In this document: piece by piece, positions 1 through 8,690 of the stretch | Layout: each line of letters opens with the position of its first letter | How positions within the stretch are numbered: position 1 is the first letter of the stretch | Assembly (NCBI GenBank): GCA_040221975.1 | Contig: JAVJWR010000033.1 | Location: 310,001 to 374,000 of the forward strand | Direction: 5' to 3' | Length of the DNA: 64,000 nucleotides | From: Haliea sp040221975 | Lineage (GTDB): Bacteria > Pseudomonadota > Gammaproteobacteria > Pseudomonadales > Halieaceae | Notes under the pieces: model-generated | What the model was told of the DNA's origin: nothing | Databases searched by the model: none | Seen by the model: only the letters and a program-made list of their open reading frames with translations | Made by a program: the position numbers and the translations under genes

Positions 1-27
1 CTCCGCGGGCGATCGCGCAGGCATGTC

Positions 28-1356
28 ATGAGCACCGACCTGTTCAGCGACGTGCCAGACCCGGGTTACCAGCCACTGGCTGCGCGCCTGCGTCCGTTGA
101 CCCTGGAAGAGTTTGCCGGCCAGAGTCACCTGCTGGGGCCCGGCAAGCCCCTGCGCCAGGCGATAGAACGGCAACAGCTGCACTCAATGATCTTCTGGGG
201 CCCGCCCGGCGTGGGCAAGACCACGCTGGCACGGATTGTTGCTGCTGCCGGTAATGCCCAGTTCCTGCAGCTTTCCGCGGTACTGTCCGGGGTCAGGGAG
301 ATCCGGGAGGCGATCGCCCAGGCCCGGCAACACCGTGCAGCGGGCCGCGACACCGTGCTGTTTGTCGACGAGGTACACCGCTTCAACAAGTCCCAGCAGG
401 ACGCCTTCCTGCCGCATGTGGAGGACGGAACGGTGATTTTTATTGGCGCCACCACGGAGAATCCGTCTTTCGAGCTCAACAATGCGCTGCTGTCCCGCTC
501 CCGCGTCTACAAACTGCGCTCGCTTGAGGACGCCGACCTGCTGGACGTGCTGCGGCGCGGCCTGGCCGCTATGGAACCGGCAGTGACCGCAAGCGCGGAC
601 TGCCTGCGCCAGATTGCCACCCAGGCCGACGGCGATGCCCGCCGCGCCCTGAACCTGCTGGAGCTGGCGGCGGACCTGGCGGAGGAGGGTGCGGCCGGGC
701 GCGAGATCACCGCAACGACCCTGGCGGAAGTACTGCAGGCCTCACTGCGCCGGTTCGACAAGGGCGGCGACCTCTTCTACGACCAGATCAGCGCGCTGCA
801 CAAGGCAGTGCGCGGTTCCTCTCCGGACGCCGCCTTGTACTGGCTCTGCCGTATGCTCGATGGCGGCTGTGACCCGCTGTACCTGGCCCGCCGCGTGGTG
901 CGCATGGCCAGCGAGGATATCGGCAATGCCGACCCGCGGGCCATGGGGCTTTGCCTGGATGCCTGGCAGGTACAGGAACGCCTGGGCAGCCCCGAGGGCG
1001 AACTGGCCATCGCCCAGGCCGTGGTCTACCTGGCCTGCGCGCCGAAGAGCAACGCGGTGTACAGCGCGTTCAAGGCTGCGATGGTGGATGTGGGCGCCCA
1101 TGGCAGCGACGAGGTGCCGCTGCACCTGCGCAACGCACCCACGGCACTGATGCAGGCCGAGGGCCACGGCGACGACTACCGCTATGCCCACGATGAGGAG
1201 GAGGGCTATGCCGCGGGCGAAAATTACTTCCCGGAGGCCCTGCGCGAGCGCCACTACTATGCGCCGGTTGATCGCGGCCTGGAGCAGAAAATCCGCGCCA
1301 AGCTGGACTATTTGCGCCAGCGCGACCGCGACAGTCCACGCCAGCGCTATCCCTGA
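28..1356 (+). CDS. rarA: Replication-associated recombination protein A (AAA+ ATPase)
   Basis: 442 aa, full length for the RarA/MgsA (WRNIP1-like) family, which acts at stalled replication forks and is related to clamp-loader ATPases. Visible are Walker A 'GPPGVGKTT' (residues 58-66), Walker B 'VLFVDEVHRF', the sensor-1 stretch 'FIGATTENPSFELN' and the conserved C-terminal part 'MVDVGAHGSDEVPLHLRNAPT'-like block typical of the family's tetramerisation region. The ATG overlaps the TGA of an upstream open frame (ATGA), so it may be translationally coupled to a gene lying outside the window; no clear Shine-Dalgarno is visible in the 27 bases available. crcB follows after 66 bases. Identity is secure; cellular role is from the family. 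Confidence 0.96.
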   Translation: MSTDLFSDVPDPGYQPLAARLRPLTLEEFAGQSHLLGPGKPLRQAIERQQLHSMIFWGPPGVGKTTLARIVAAAGNAQFLQLSAVLSGVREIREAIAQARQHRAAGRDTVLFVDEVHRFNKSQQDAFLPHVEDGTVIFIGATTENPSFELNNALLSRSRVYKLRSLEDADLLDVLRRGLAAMEPAVTASADCLRQIATQADGDARRALNLLELAADLAEEGAAGREITATTLAEVLQASLRRFDKGGDLFYDQISALHKAVRGSSPDAALYWLCRMLDGGCDPLYLARRVVRMASEDIGNADPRAMGLCLDAWQVQERLGSPEGELAIAQAVVYLACAPKSNAVYSAFKAAMVDVGAHGSDEVPLHLRNAPTALMQAEGHGDDYRYAHDEEEGYAAGENYFPEALRERHYYAPVDRGLEQKIRAKLDYLRQRDRDSPRQRYP

Positions 1357-1422
1357 CCTGCTGCCTTTCAGCGACAAAATCAGTACAATGCGCCCCTTCT
1401 GAGCGGCCGCCATGACAAGCCC

Positions 1423-1797
1423 ATGCAATACCTGTTGTTCATAGCCCTCGGTGGCGCCACCGGCTCGGTATCGCGCTACCTGCTGGCGCAGTGGACCCAG
1501 GCCCAATGGCAGGGTGTTTTTCCGCTGGGCACGCTGCTGGTCAACTTTGCGGGCTCCTTCGGCATCGGCGTGATTTTCGTGTTGCTGGAGAGACAGGTAT
1601 TGCACCCGGACTGGCGCGGGGTGCTGATGGTGGGATTCCTCGGCGCATTTACCACCTTTTCCACCTTCTCCCTGGAAGCGATTACGCTCTGGGAATCGGG
1701 TCACGCAGGCCAGGCCCTGGGCTATATGCTGGCCAGTGTGGCGCTCTGTGTGGCCGGCGCCGGCGCCGCCATTACCCTGACCCGCGCTCTGCTGTAG
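1423..1797 (+). CDS. crcB: Fluoride ion channel CrcB/FluC
   Basis: 124 aa small integral membrane protein with four predicted hydrophobic segments. Family signatures are visible: 'GTLLVNFAGSF' in the second segment and 'GFLGAFTTFSTFS' in the third, which contains the Phe/Thr/Ser track lining the fluoride pore in Fluc channels. It exports toxic fluoride as a dual-topology dimer (family knowledge). A TACAAT hexamer at 1384-1389 could serve as a -10 box ahead of it, but I see no convincing -35. No crcB-type fluoride riboswitch is apparent in the 66-base leader. serS starts 33 bases downstream on the same strand. Confidence 0.95.
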   Translation: MQYLLFIALGGATGSVSRYLLAQWTQAQWQGVFPLGTLLVNFAGSFGIGVIFVLLERQVLHPDWRGVLMVGFLGAFTTFSTFSLEAITLWESGHAGQALGYMLASVALCVAGAGAAITLTRALL

Positions 1798-1830
1798 GCG
1801 CCGGGCAAACCGAACAACAGGACAGACACG

Positions 1831-3123
1831 ATGTTGGATATCAAGACAGTGCGCCAGGACCCGGAAGCCGTCGCCGCGCAACTCGCTCGTCGCGGCTTCG
1901 AGTTTGACGTCGCCGCCTTTCAGGCACTGGACGCACGCCGCAAGCAGGCGGACATGGACAGCCAGGCGCTTCTCGCGGAACGGAAAAGCGCCTCGAAAAA
2001 AATCGGCCAGCTGGTCGGCGAGGGCATGAGCGTTGATGCCGCCAAGGCCCAGGTCAACGAGATTCTGGAGAAAATCGCAGCTCAACTCGACGACCTCACG
2101 GACCAGGCAAAGCGCGTACAGGCGGAACTCGACGAGCTGTTGTCGGGAGTTCCCAACCTGCTGGCGACGGACGTCCCCGACGGCAAGGGCGAAGATGAGA
2201 ATGTGGAACTGGCGCGCTGGGGCGAGCCGCGCCGCTTTGATTTCCCGGTGCTGGATCACGTGGCGCTGGGTGAGAAGCTGCAGCAGCTGGACGCCGAGAC
2301 CGGGGGCAAGATTACCGGCTCGCGCTTTACCGTCATGTACGGCCCCCTGGCACGGCTGCACCGGGCCCTGATCCAGTTCATGCTCAACCTGCACACCGGC
2401 GAACACGGTTACCGGGAGATCTACGTGCCCTATATCGTCAACTGGGAGTCCCTGCACGGTACCGGCCAATTGCCCAAGTTCGCCGAAGACCTGTTCAAGC
2501 TGGAAGGGGAGCAGGACTATTACCTGATCCCGACGGCCGAAGTACCGGTCACCAATGTCGCCCGCGACCGTATCTTCGAAGACGCGGAACTGGGTGAACA
2601 CGGTGTTCGGTTCGCCTGCCACAGCCCCTGTTTTCGCAGCGAGGCCGGCAGCTACGGCCGCGACACCCGCGGCATGATTCGCCAGCACCAGTTCGAGAAG
2701 GTGGAGTTGGTGCAGTTGGTGCGCCCGCAGGAATCCGATGCCGCCCTGGAGGCCCTGACCGGCCACGCCGAGCGGGTCTTGCAGCTGCTGGAGCTGCCCT
2801 ACCGCAAGATGGCACTGTGCGCGGGCGACACCGGCTTTTCCGCCCACCGCACCTACGATCTGGAAGTGTGGCTGCCGGCCCAGGAAACCTACCGGGAAAT
2901 TTCCTCCTGCAGCAATTTTCGTGACTTCCAGGCCCGGCGCATGCAGGCGCGCTGGCGCAACCCCGAGACCGGCAAACCCGAACTGCTGCACACGATCAAC
3001 GGCTCCGGACTCGCGGTCGGCCGCACCCTGGTGGCAATTCTGGAAAACTGCCAACAGGCAGATGGTTCGGTGACGGTGCCCTCGGTACTGGCGCCCTATA
3101 TGGGCGGCCTGACGACGCTGTAG
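1831..3123 (+). CDS. serS: Seryl-tRNA synthetase
   Basis: 430 aa class II aminoacyl-tRNA synthetase of normal length. The N-terminal ~110 residues are charged and heptad-like, as expected for the tRNA-binding coiled-coil arm. Motif 2 'FRSEAGSYGRDTRG' lies near residue 267 and motif 3 'NGSGLAVGRTLVAILEN' near residues 389-405; 'GTGQLPKFAEDLF' is a further SerRS signature. It charges tRNA-Ser (and tRNA-Sec where present) in the cytoplasm. The start ATG is preceded by 'ACAGGACAGACACG', giving an AGGA-type ribosome site. The stop codon is one base from cysG's ATG, so the two are almost certainly co-translated. Confidence 0.98.
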   Translation: MLDIKTVRQDPEAVAAQLARRGFEFDVAAFQALDARRKQADMDSQALLAERKSASKKIGQLVGEGMSVDAAKAQVNEILEKIAAQLDDLTDQAKRVQAELDELLSGVPNLLATDVPDGKGEDENVELARWGEPRRFDFPVLDHVALGEKLQQLDAETGGKITGSRFTVMYGPLARLHRALIQFMLNLHTGEHGYREIYVPYIVNWESLHGTGQLPKFAEDLFKLEGEQDYYLIPTAEVPVTNVARDRIFEDAELGEHGVRFACHSPCFRSEAGSYGRDTRGMIRQHQFEKVELVQLVRPQESDAALEALTGHAERVLQLLELPYRKMALCAGDTGFSAHRTYDLEVWLPAQETYREISSCSNFRDFQARRMQARWRNPETGKPELLHTINGSGLAVGRTLVAILENCQQADGSVTVPSVLAPYMGGLTTL

Positions 3124-3124
3124 C

Positions 3125-4579
3125 ATGGAAACCCTGCCGCTGTTCCTCAAGCTCGATGGTGTCCCGGTGTTGTTGGTGGGCGGCGGCGAGATCGGCACCC
3201 GCAAGGCGCGCTTGCTGGCGGCAGCGGGGGCGCTGATCACGGTGGTGGCGCCAGCCATCAGTGATGAGCTGGCAGCGCTCTTGGGTCTGCCGGAAGGTGT
3301 ACAGCCGGATGAGCGTGCCCACCACCGCTGGATCCGCGGCCCCTATAACGGGCCAGAGCAACTGCAGGGCGCACGCCTGGTGGTGGTCGCCACCCCCGAC
3401 CGGGCACTCAATGCGGAAATTTCCGCCGCTGCCAGGACCGCCGGTATGCTGGTCAATGTGGTGGACTCACCGGAATTGTGCAGCTTCATCTTCCCCGCGA
3501 TCGTGGATCGCTCGCCCCTTGTCATTGCGATCGGCAGCAACGGTGGCAGCCCGGTGCTGGCGCGGCAGGTGCGCCGGCGCATCGAGGCCATGGTCCCCGC
3601 CGCCTACGGCAGGCTGGCGCAGTTTGCCCGCAGTCTGCGCTCGACCGTGGCCCGGGCGCTGCCCGATGTAGAACACCGGCGTCGGTTCTGGGAGCAGGTC
3701 ATTGACGGCCCCATTGCCGGCAAGGTACTCGCAGGCAGGGAAGGGGAGGCGCGAGCATCTCTGGGGCAGTTACTGGCACTGCAGCAGCGCAACCCGAAAA
3801 GCCTGAACCAGGGCGAGGTCTACCTCATCGGCGCAGGCCCGGGAGACCCGGACCTGATGACGTTCAAGGCGCTGCGGCTGCTACAGGCAGCGGATGTGGT
3901 ATTGTACGATCGCCTGGTCAACCCGGCGATTATCGACCTGGCGCGACGGGATGCGGAACGCATCTATGTCGGCAAGCAGCGCTCGCAACACAGCGTGCCG
4001 CAGCCGGATATCAATCAGCAGTTGCTGGACCTGGCGCGGCAGGGCAGGCGGGTGGCACGCCTGAAGGGCGGCGACCCCTTCATTTTTGGCCGCGGCGGCG
4101 AAGAGATCGAGCTGCTGGCCCGGCACCATATTCCCTTCCAGGTGGTACCCGGGATCACCGCCGCCAGCGGCGCCGCCTGCTATGCGGGGATTCCGCTCAC
4201 GCACCGCAATCATGCCCAGTCAGTGCGCTTCGTTGCCGGCCACCTCAAGGACAACCGGTTGCAGCACCGCTGGAATGAATTCCAGTCGCCCAGCGAAACC
4301 CTGGTGTTCTACATGGGATTGGCGGGCCTGGAAGAGATCTGCTCGCAGCTGGTTGCCCACGGGCGTGATCCGGACACACCGGTAGCGGTCATAGAGCGGG
4401 CGACGTTACCCGAGCAGAGAGTGTTGACGGGCAGCCTGGCAAGTATTGCCGGCGTGGTGGCGAAGTCCAGACCTTCCGCCCACACCCTGATTATCGTGGG
4501 CGATGTGGTGCGCCTGCAGGGGGAACTGGACTGGTTCGGTGCAACAGATCCGGGCTCAGGTTCGGCGCCAGACCAGTAG
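3125..4579 (+). CDS. cysG: Siroheme synthase (trifunctional)
   Basis: 484 aa fusion. The N-terminal half is the precorrin-2 dehydrogenase/sirohydrochlorin ferrochelatase module, with a Rossmann 'LLVGGGEIGTRKARLL' at about residues 16-31. The C-terminal half (from ~residue 230) is uroporphyrinogen-III C-methyltransferase, with 'GAGPGDPDLMTFKALRLL' near residue 235 and 'RLKGGDPFIFGRGGEE' near 311. It converts uroporphyrinogen III to siroheme, the prosthetic group of assimilatory sulfite reductase; cysI lies at 38638 in this window. The start sits one base after the serS stop. The 3' end overlaps the convergent DUF938 gene by 24 bases. Confidence 0.97.
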   Translation: METLPLFLKLDGVPVLLVGGGEIGTRKARLLAAAGALITVVAPAISDELAALLGLPEGVQPDERAHHRWIRGPYNGPEQLQGARLVVVATPDRALNAEISAAARTAGMLVNVVDSPELCSFIFPAIVDRSPLVIAIGSNGGSPVLARQVRRRIEAMVPAAYGRLAQFARSLRSTVARALPDVEHRRRFWEQVIDGPIAGKVLAGREGEARASLGQLLALQQRNPKSLNQGEVYLIGAGPGDPDLMTFKALRLLQAADVVLYDRLVNPAIIDLARRDAERIYVGKQRSQHSVPQPDINQQLLDLARQGRRVARLKGGDPFIFGRGGEEIELLARHHIPFQVVPGITAASGAACYAGIPLTHRNHAQSVRFVAGHLKDNRLQHRWNEFQSPSETLVFYMGLAGLEEICSQLVAHGRDPDTPVAVIERATLPEQRVLTGSLASIAGVVAKSRPSAHTLIIVGDVVRLQGELDWFGATDPGSGSAPDQ

Positions 4580-5143
4580 CCGGTTATTGGCCGGCATGGC
4601 GTTGTCTGCAGCCAGGATAAAGCCCGACAGGGCCGCCAGCTCCAGCAGATCCTCGATATCCCTGATACCCATGTGCGCTGCGCGACTGCGAAGATGCTGA
4701 TCAAAGGCCCGGTTGCTGTCGCTGGTGAAGCTTCCCCCATAATTGAAAGGGCCATAGAGACAGAACGGGGCCCCCTCCGGCAGGATGGCGGCAAGCCCCT
4801 GGAACATGGCTTGCACTTCCGGCCAGCCCATGATGTGCGCCGTGTTGGCAGAGAAGGCGGCATCGGCGGCCACCAGCGGCCAGTTGCTGGCCGCGACATC
4901 CAGTGCCAGCGGCGGCAGAACGTTGGCCAGAGCAGCCTCGCGCAAACGCTCCTCGCAATCAGCGGCCGATGGGTGATTCGTGGGCTGCCACTGCAGGTGC
5001 GGTAGCTGCGTCGCCAAATATTCGACATGCTGCCCGGTACCGCTGCCAATCTCCAGGACCAGTCCCGGTTCGACAAGAACGTCCCGCAAGCATTCAAAGA
5101 TGGGCTGCTTGTTGTTCTCACACGCCTGGGAGTAGGGTTTCAT
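4556..5143 (-). CDS. DUF938-family SAM-dependent methyltransferase
   Basis: 195 aa. The N-terminal 'LVLEIGSGTGQHVEYLA' is a class I SAM-binding loop, and 'FSANTAHIMGWPEV' followed by 'LYGPFNYGGSFTSDSN' is the signature stretch of DUF938 proteins. The substrate is not established for this family, so I assign no pathway. The start ATG is preceded by 'CACAGGTGACCG', a modest AGGTG ribosome site. Its 3' end overlaps cysG (convergent) by 24 bases, and the VanZ-like gene lies upstream on the same strand across a ~70-base gap. Confidence 0.85.
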   Translation of the reverse strand: MKPYSQACENNKQPIFECLRDVLVEPGLVLEIGSGTGQHVEYLATQLPHLQWQPTNHPSAADCEERLREAALANVLPPLALDVAASNWPLVAADAAFSANTAHIMGWPEVQAMFQGLAAILPEGAPFCLYGPFNYGGSFTSDSNRAFDQHLRSRAAHMGIRDIEDLLELAALSGFILAADNAMPANNRLLVWRRT

Positions 5144-5215
5144 CGGTCACCTGTGAAGGAGCGTATTGGCTGCGGTTCGCGCCGTCCCAAGTTAACATAT
5201 CGCACAGCTGATTCC

Positions 5216-5614
5216 TCAGCCTGGTGACCCATGGCGCCGGAGCAAGTACAGGCCCAGAGCGACACCGGCAGCGGCACCTGCGGCATCAGCGACGACGTCC
5301 CAGACATCCGCGCTGCGCCCGGGAATATACCCCTGCAGCCATTCGGTACTCCCGCCCAATACCAGCAGGCCGACGGACAGGGGCAGGATCTGCAGGTTTC
5401 GGGTCAGCCAGCCGAGGACGATAAAACAGCCGCAGACAGCGAACATCCCGGCGTGCATCAGTTTGTCGACATGCGAATAACCGACAACTGTCGCGCCTTC
5501 CGGCCAGGGCAGCCAACTGGTCAACAGCTCCAGCTGGTCCCCGGTCAACAGCAGTGCAAGCACGGTCCCCGACAATGCGAGCACCGAGAAGATCCGGTAG
5601 CGGAGGCGTGGCAA
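5216..5614 (-). CDS. VanZ-like family membrane protein
   Basis: 132 aa with about four hydrophobic segments. The VanZ-like pattern is visible: 'DKLMHAGMFAVCGC' (conserved D-K-x-x-H at the start of a helix) and 'STEWLQGYIPGRSADVWDV', the E-x-x-Q...PGR...D-x-x-D/N motif. The namesake VanZ gives low-level teicoplanin resistance in enterococci, but chromosomal proteobacterial members are widespread and have no settled function, so no resistance role should be read into this call. It sits 12 bases downstream of the PAS/HTH regulator and may share its transcript. Confidence 0.8.
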   Translation of the reverse strand: MPRLRYRIFSVLALSGTVLALLLTGDQLELLTSWLPWPEGATVVGYSHVDKLMHAGMFAVCGCFIVLGWLTRNLQILPLSVGLLVLGGSTEWLQGYIPGRSADVWDVVADAAGAAAGVALGLYLLRRHGSPG

Positions 5615-5626
5615 GCGAGTGCAACC

Positions 5627-6331
5627 CTATAGCGGTCGACGGTCGAACCGGGGGAACCCCGGCAAATCATCCGACATGACTGGAAAAATGGATTGCCGGG
5701 CGGGCACCAGTTCATCGGCACAGCTACGGTAAATGGCCGTTCGCAGTGCGCCCGCTGTACTGTAGCCCGTGCCGGCCGCCAGCTCATCGAGGATAGACCG
5801 CACCCGGCTGGTAGAGATGCCATGTTCAGCGGCGATCTGGTGCAGGGGATTGCCGCTGATGAAATCCTCGAACAACTGCAGGGTCTGCAGGGTCCAGCGA
5901 GCTCCAAGCGAGTCCGTGATGTGCCCGTCCTGGTCGGCCCGGACCAGGCTCCGATTGAAGGGGTCCTCAATATTGGCCAGGTAGACGACATAACCAACTG
6001 CCAGCTTCACCACATTCAGGATTCCCCGAAACATGCGTCCCGCGGGGGTCAACAGCCAGACCCAGGCGGTGGCATTGCCGTACAGTCTGGCGGCATCCTC
6101 CAGCAAGCCACCAACAGGATCCTTCTGCATGGGACTGGTTCTGCGCCAGCCTGCAGGCAGCACCAAGGCCATGTCCTCGCGCTGGGCCAGCTCCGACAGG
6201 GTCTTGCCCCGCGCCTGCTCCATGGTGACACCATTCAGGCGCAGGCCCGCGGGCGACATCGATACGATTCGCAGGTCTTCGTCCAGCCGGGTGACCGGCA
6301 TCAATTCCCCCAACCCCTCAGCCCAATCCAT
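5627..6331 (-). CDS. Putative PAS-like sensor with C-terminal HTH
   Basis: I do not recognise a named family. ATG at 6331 is chosen because GGAG sits 6 bases upstream; the frame also opens at a GTG four codons earlier (6343). The 234-aa product has an N-terminal PAS-like pattern ('TRLDEDLRIVSMSPAGLRLNG' region, followed by 'RGKTLSELAQRED'). Its C-terminal ~60 residues resemble a LuxR/sigma-4-like helix-turn-helix: 'ISGNPLHQIAAEHGISTSRV' followed by 'RSILDELAAGTGYSTAGALR'. That layout suggests a cytoplasmic one-component transcription regulator. It lies directly downstream of prc (26 bases) and upstream of the VanZ-like gene, all on one strand. The ligand and targets are unknown. Confidence 0.6.
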   Translation of the reverse strand: MDWAEGLGELMPVTRLDEDLRIVSMSPAGLRLNGVTMEQARGKTLSELAQREDMALVLPAGWRRTSPMQKDPVGGLLEDAARLYGNATAWVWLLTPAGRMFRGILNVVKLAVGYVVYLANIEDPFNRSLVRADQDGHITDSLGARWTLQTLQLFEDFISGNPLHQIAAEHGISTSRVRSILDELAAGTGYSTAGALRTAIYRSCADELVPARQSIFPVMSDDLPGFPRFDRRPL

Positions 6332-6357
6332 GGTCAACTCCACCCTGTCGAGAATAC

Positions 6358-8493
6358 CTAGTCCTCTTGCCCGCCTCTCGGGCTGTGCTGGGCAAAGCGC
6401 TGTTGCCGCAGGAGGAGGGCATCCACCAGAACATTGCCCGCTTCCGTCAACAGGACATCCGGGCGCTTGTCAACGGAGTCGGCGGCGTCCTCATCAAGCT
6501 CTTCATCTTCCTCAAGGAAGTCATCTTCCAGGTCTGTGAGCAACTCCTCGCCGAGCGCGGCGCGACGCCGATTCTCGATGGCAAGGGCCTTGCGTTCCTG
6601 TTCTTCACGCATCGCGATACGGGTTTCTTCATTGAGCGGCAGGGTCTTGATGGCGCGGGCTTCCTCCGCCAGTTCGACCTGCTCCTCAAGGAACACAAAC
6701 TCCGGGTCCTGGTGGCTGCGACTGCGGAACAGCCGGGTGATCTCGGGAATCACCGAGGTAATGTCGTCGTAGCGACGGTGCCGCACCGGGTTGATCTGGT
6801 CCCAGCTCAGGGCGTGATCCAGCGCGCTCTCGCCGATCTGCTCAGGATCGAAGAGGGAGGGGAACAGTACATCCGGAACCACGCCACGATGCTGGGTGCT
6901 TTCGCCGGAAATGCGGTAGAACTTGGACTCGGTCAATTTCAGCTGCCCCTCGGTCAGGGGCACCATGGTCTGCACGGTACCTTTGCCGAAGGAGCGGTCA
7001 CCGACAATAATGCCACGCTGGTAATCCTGAATGGCGCCGGCAAAGATTTCCGAGGCGGATGCGCTGAGCCGGTTGATCAGTACGACCAGCGGGCCATCGT
7101 AGTAGGGCGTGCGCGCCCGCTTGCCATCGCGCCAGACGCGCCGCGACGAGTGGCGGATCTGTACCGTCGGACCGTATTCGATGAACAGGCCGGTCAGCTC
7201 ATTGGCCTCCTGCAGGGAGCCACCGCCATTGTGGCGCAGGTCGATGACGATCCCGTCAACTCCCTCTTCCTGCAACTCATCAAGCAGCTTGCGCACATCC
7301 CGGGTGGTACTCTTGTAGTCATCGTCGCCGCGGCGCATGGCATCAAAGTCGATGTAAAAGGCCGGAATATCGATGACACCGATTTTCATCATGTCGTCGC
7401 CCGCGGGCACTTCGATGATCTCCTTCTGCGCCGACTGTTCCTCTAGCTTGACCTGATTGCGGACTATGGTGATTTCGCGGCGGATATCGGTGGCGGGGGA
7501 CTTGGCCGGAATCACCTGCAGACGCACGGTGGAGCCTTTGGGGCCGCGAATCAGTTCCACCACCTCGTCCAGGCGCCAGCCGACCACATCCTCGAAATCG
7601 CCATCCTCGCCCTGGGCGACAGCGGTAATCCGGTCCGAGGGGCGCAACTCGCCCTGTTTGTCCGCGGGGCCCGCCGCCACCAGGCGCGCCACCTTGGTGT
7701 ATTCGTCTTCTATCTGCAGCACTGCGCCAATGCCCTCCAGGGACAGGCTCATGTTGATGTTGAAGTTCTCGGAGCGACGCGGGGACAGATAGTTGGTGTG
7801 GGGGTCATAGAGCTCGGTCAGGGCATTGGCGTAGATCTGGAAGACGTCCTGATGGTTGTACTGTTTGACCCGCTTGAGCTGATTGCTGTAACGCTTGACC
7901 AGCGTCGGCACGATTTCCTGCTCGTCCTTTTCCGCGAGGCGCAGGCTCAAGACCTGGTTCTTCAGATGCCGGCGCCAGCGATCGTCGAGCTCGGCATCAT
8001 CCGCGGCCCAGGGGCGGGACTTGCCGTCGAGGAGGTAGTCCTCGTCGGCGGTAAAATCCATTTCCGCAACCCTCGTCTCAAGCGTATGCACAATGGTCGA
8101 GAGCCGCGCCTCAAGGCGCTTCTGGAAGCGGTTGAAGATGGCGAAGCCCGCCTCCAGGTTGCCCGCATGCAGCTCCTCATCCATGCTCTGCCGGTAGCGC
8201 TCGAATTCGGCCAGGTCGGTGGCGGTGAAAAACATCCTGCCGCCATCGAGGCTGTCGATGTAATTGTCCAGGTGCATGGATGACAGATGATCATCGTATT
8301 TGAGTTTGGCGTAGTGGCGTTGCTCCAACTGCTCTATCAGCTCGACTACGGTTTCCCGCTGGCTGTCGGTATAGGTGATATAGCTGAAGGCGGGGACGGA
8401 GGCGGTGGCCAGCAGCAGCGCACCGACAAGGGTAACGAGGGCTGCAGGGAGCCAGCTCCGGCGGTTGGCTGGGCGTACAATGGCTGTGGTCAA
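6358..8493 (-). CDS. prc: Tail-specific carboxy-terminal protease
   Basis: 711 aa periplasmic serine protease of the C-terminal processing (S41) family. A hydrophobic segment at residues ~14-37 is the signal sequence. A PDZ domain follows at ~240-330. The catalytic Ser-Lys dyad is visible: S479 in 'NRLSASASEIFAGA' and K504 in 'SFGKGTVQ', spaced 25 residues as in E. coli Prc. The C-terminus ends in an acidic DUF3340-type tail. It degrades tagged or misfolded periplasmic proteins and trims murein enzymes (family knowledge). The start is a TTG with a GGAGG eight bases upstream, the only strong ribosome site available. It is divergent from the antiporter at 8691. Confidence 0.95.
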   Translation of the reverse strand: MTTAIVRPANRRSWLPAALVTLVGALLLATASVPAFSYITYTDSQRETVVELIEQLEQRHYAKLKYDDHLSSMHLDNYIDSLDGGRMFFTATDLAEFERYRQSMDEELHAGNLEAGFAIFNRFQKRLEARLSTIVHTLETRVAEMDFTADEDYLLDGKSRPWAADDAELDDRWRRHLKNQVLSLRLAEKDEQEIVPTLVKRYSNQLKRVKQYNHQDVFQIYANALTELYDPHTNYLSPRRSENFNINMSLSLEGIGAVLQIEDEYTKVARLVAAGPADKQGELRPSDRITAVAQGEDGDFEDVVGWRLDEVVELIRGPKGSTVRLQVIPAKSPATDIRREITIVRNQVKLEEQSAQKEIIEVPAGDDMMKIGVIDIPAFYIDFDAMRRGDDDYKSTTRDVRKLLDELQEEGVDGIVIDLRHNGGGSLQEANELTGLFIEYGPTVQIRHSSRRVWRDGKRARTPYYDGPLVVLINRLSASASEIFAGAIQDYQRGIIVGDRSFGKGTVQTMVPLTEGQLKLTESKFYRISGESTQHRGVVPDVLFPSLFDPEQIGESALDHALSWDQINPVRHRRYDDITSVIPEITRLFRSRSHQDPEFVFLEEQVELAEEARAIKTLPLNEETRIAMREEQERKALAIENRRRAALGEELLTDLEDDFLEEDEELDEDAADSVDKRPDVLLTEAGNVLVDALLLRQQRFAQHSPRGGQED

Positions 8494-8607
8494 TGAAAAT
8501 ACCTCCGCTTGTTATCACGATCCAGTGTAACGCGCCGTCGTCGCCGCTCCAATAAGTGATCGCAGCGATTGCGCAATTCAGTCAGACTACTTCAGCGGGG
8601 ATACGTT

Positions 8608-8617
8608 CCCCCCCCCC
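8608..8617. repeat. C10 homopolymer in divergent promoter region
   Basis: A run of ten cytosines in the 197-base gap between prc and the antiporter gene, 74 bases upstream of the antiporter start. A TTGTCG hexamer (8629-8634) and TAGTAT (8650-8655) downstream of the tract could be a weak promoter with a short 15-base spacer. Such tracts can slip during replication; whether this one varies cannot be told from one sequence. Confidence 0.9.
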
Positions 8618-8690
8618 AGCACGCTGGCTTGTCGGGGTTCGAGTTAGTGTAGTATTGCCTTTTCGCTACAGGACAGCCACATTTGACGCC

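Noticed and set aside
2..31. Short open frame ending in a TGA that overlaps the rarA ATG
   Set aside because: It may be the tail of an upstream gene, but nine residues without a recognisable ending are not enough to call a feature.
742..3258. 838-aa antisense open frame opposite rarA, crcB and serS
   Set aside because: It runs against three clearly identified genes, and its composition is that of a GC-rich shadow frame with no domain I recognise.
5216..5614. Glycopeptide resistance through VanZ
   Set aside because: Only the fold is shared; no other van genes are present and Gram-negative members are common without a resistance role.
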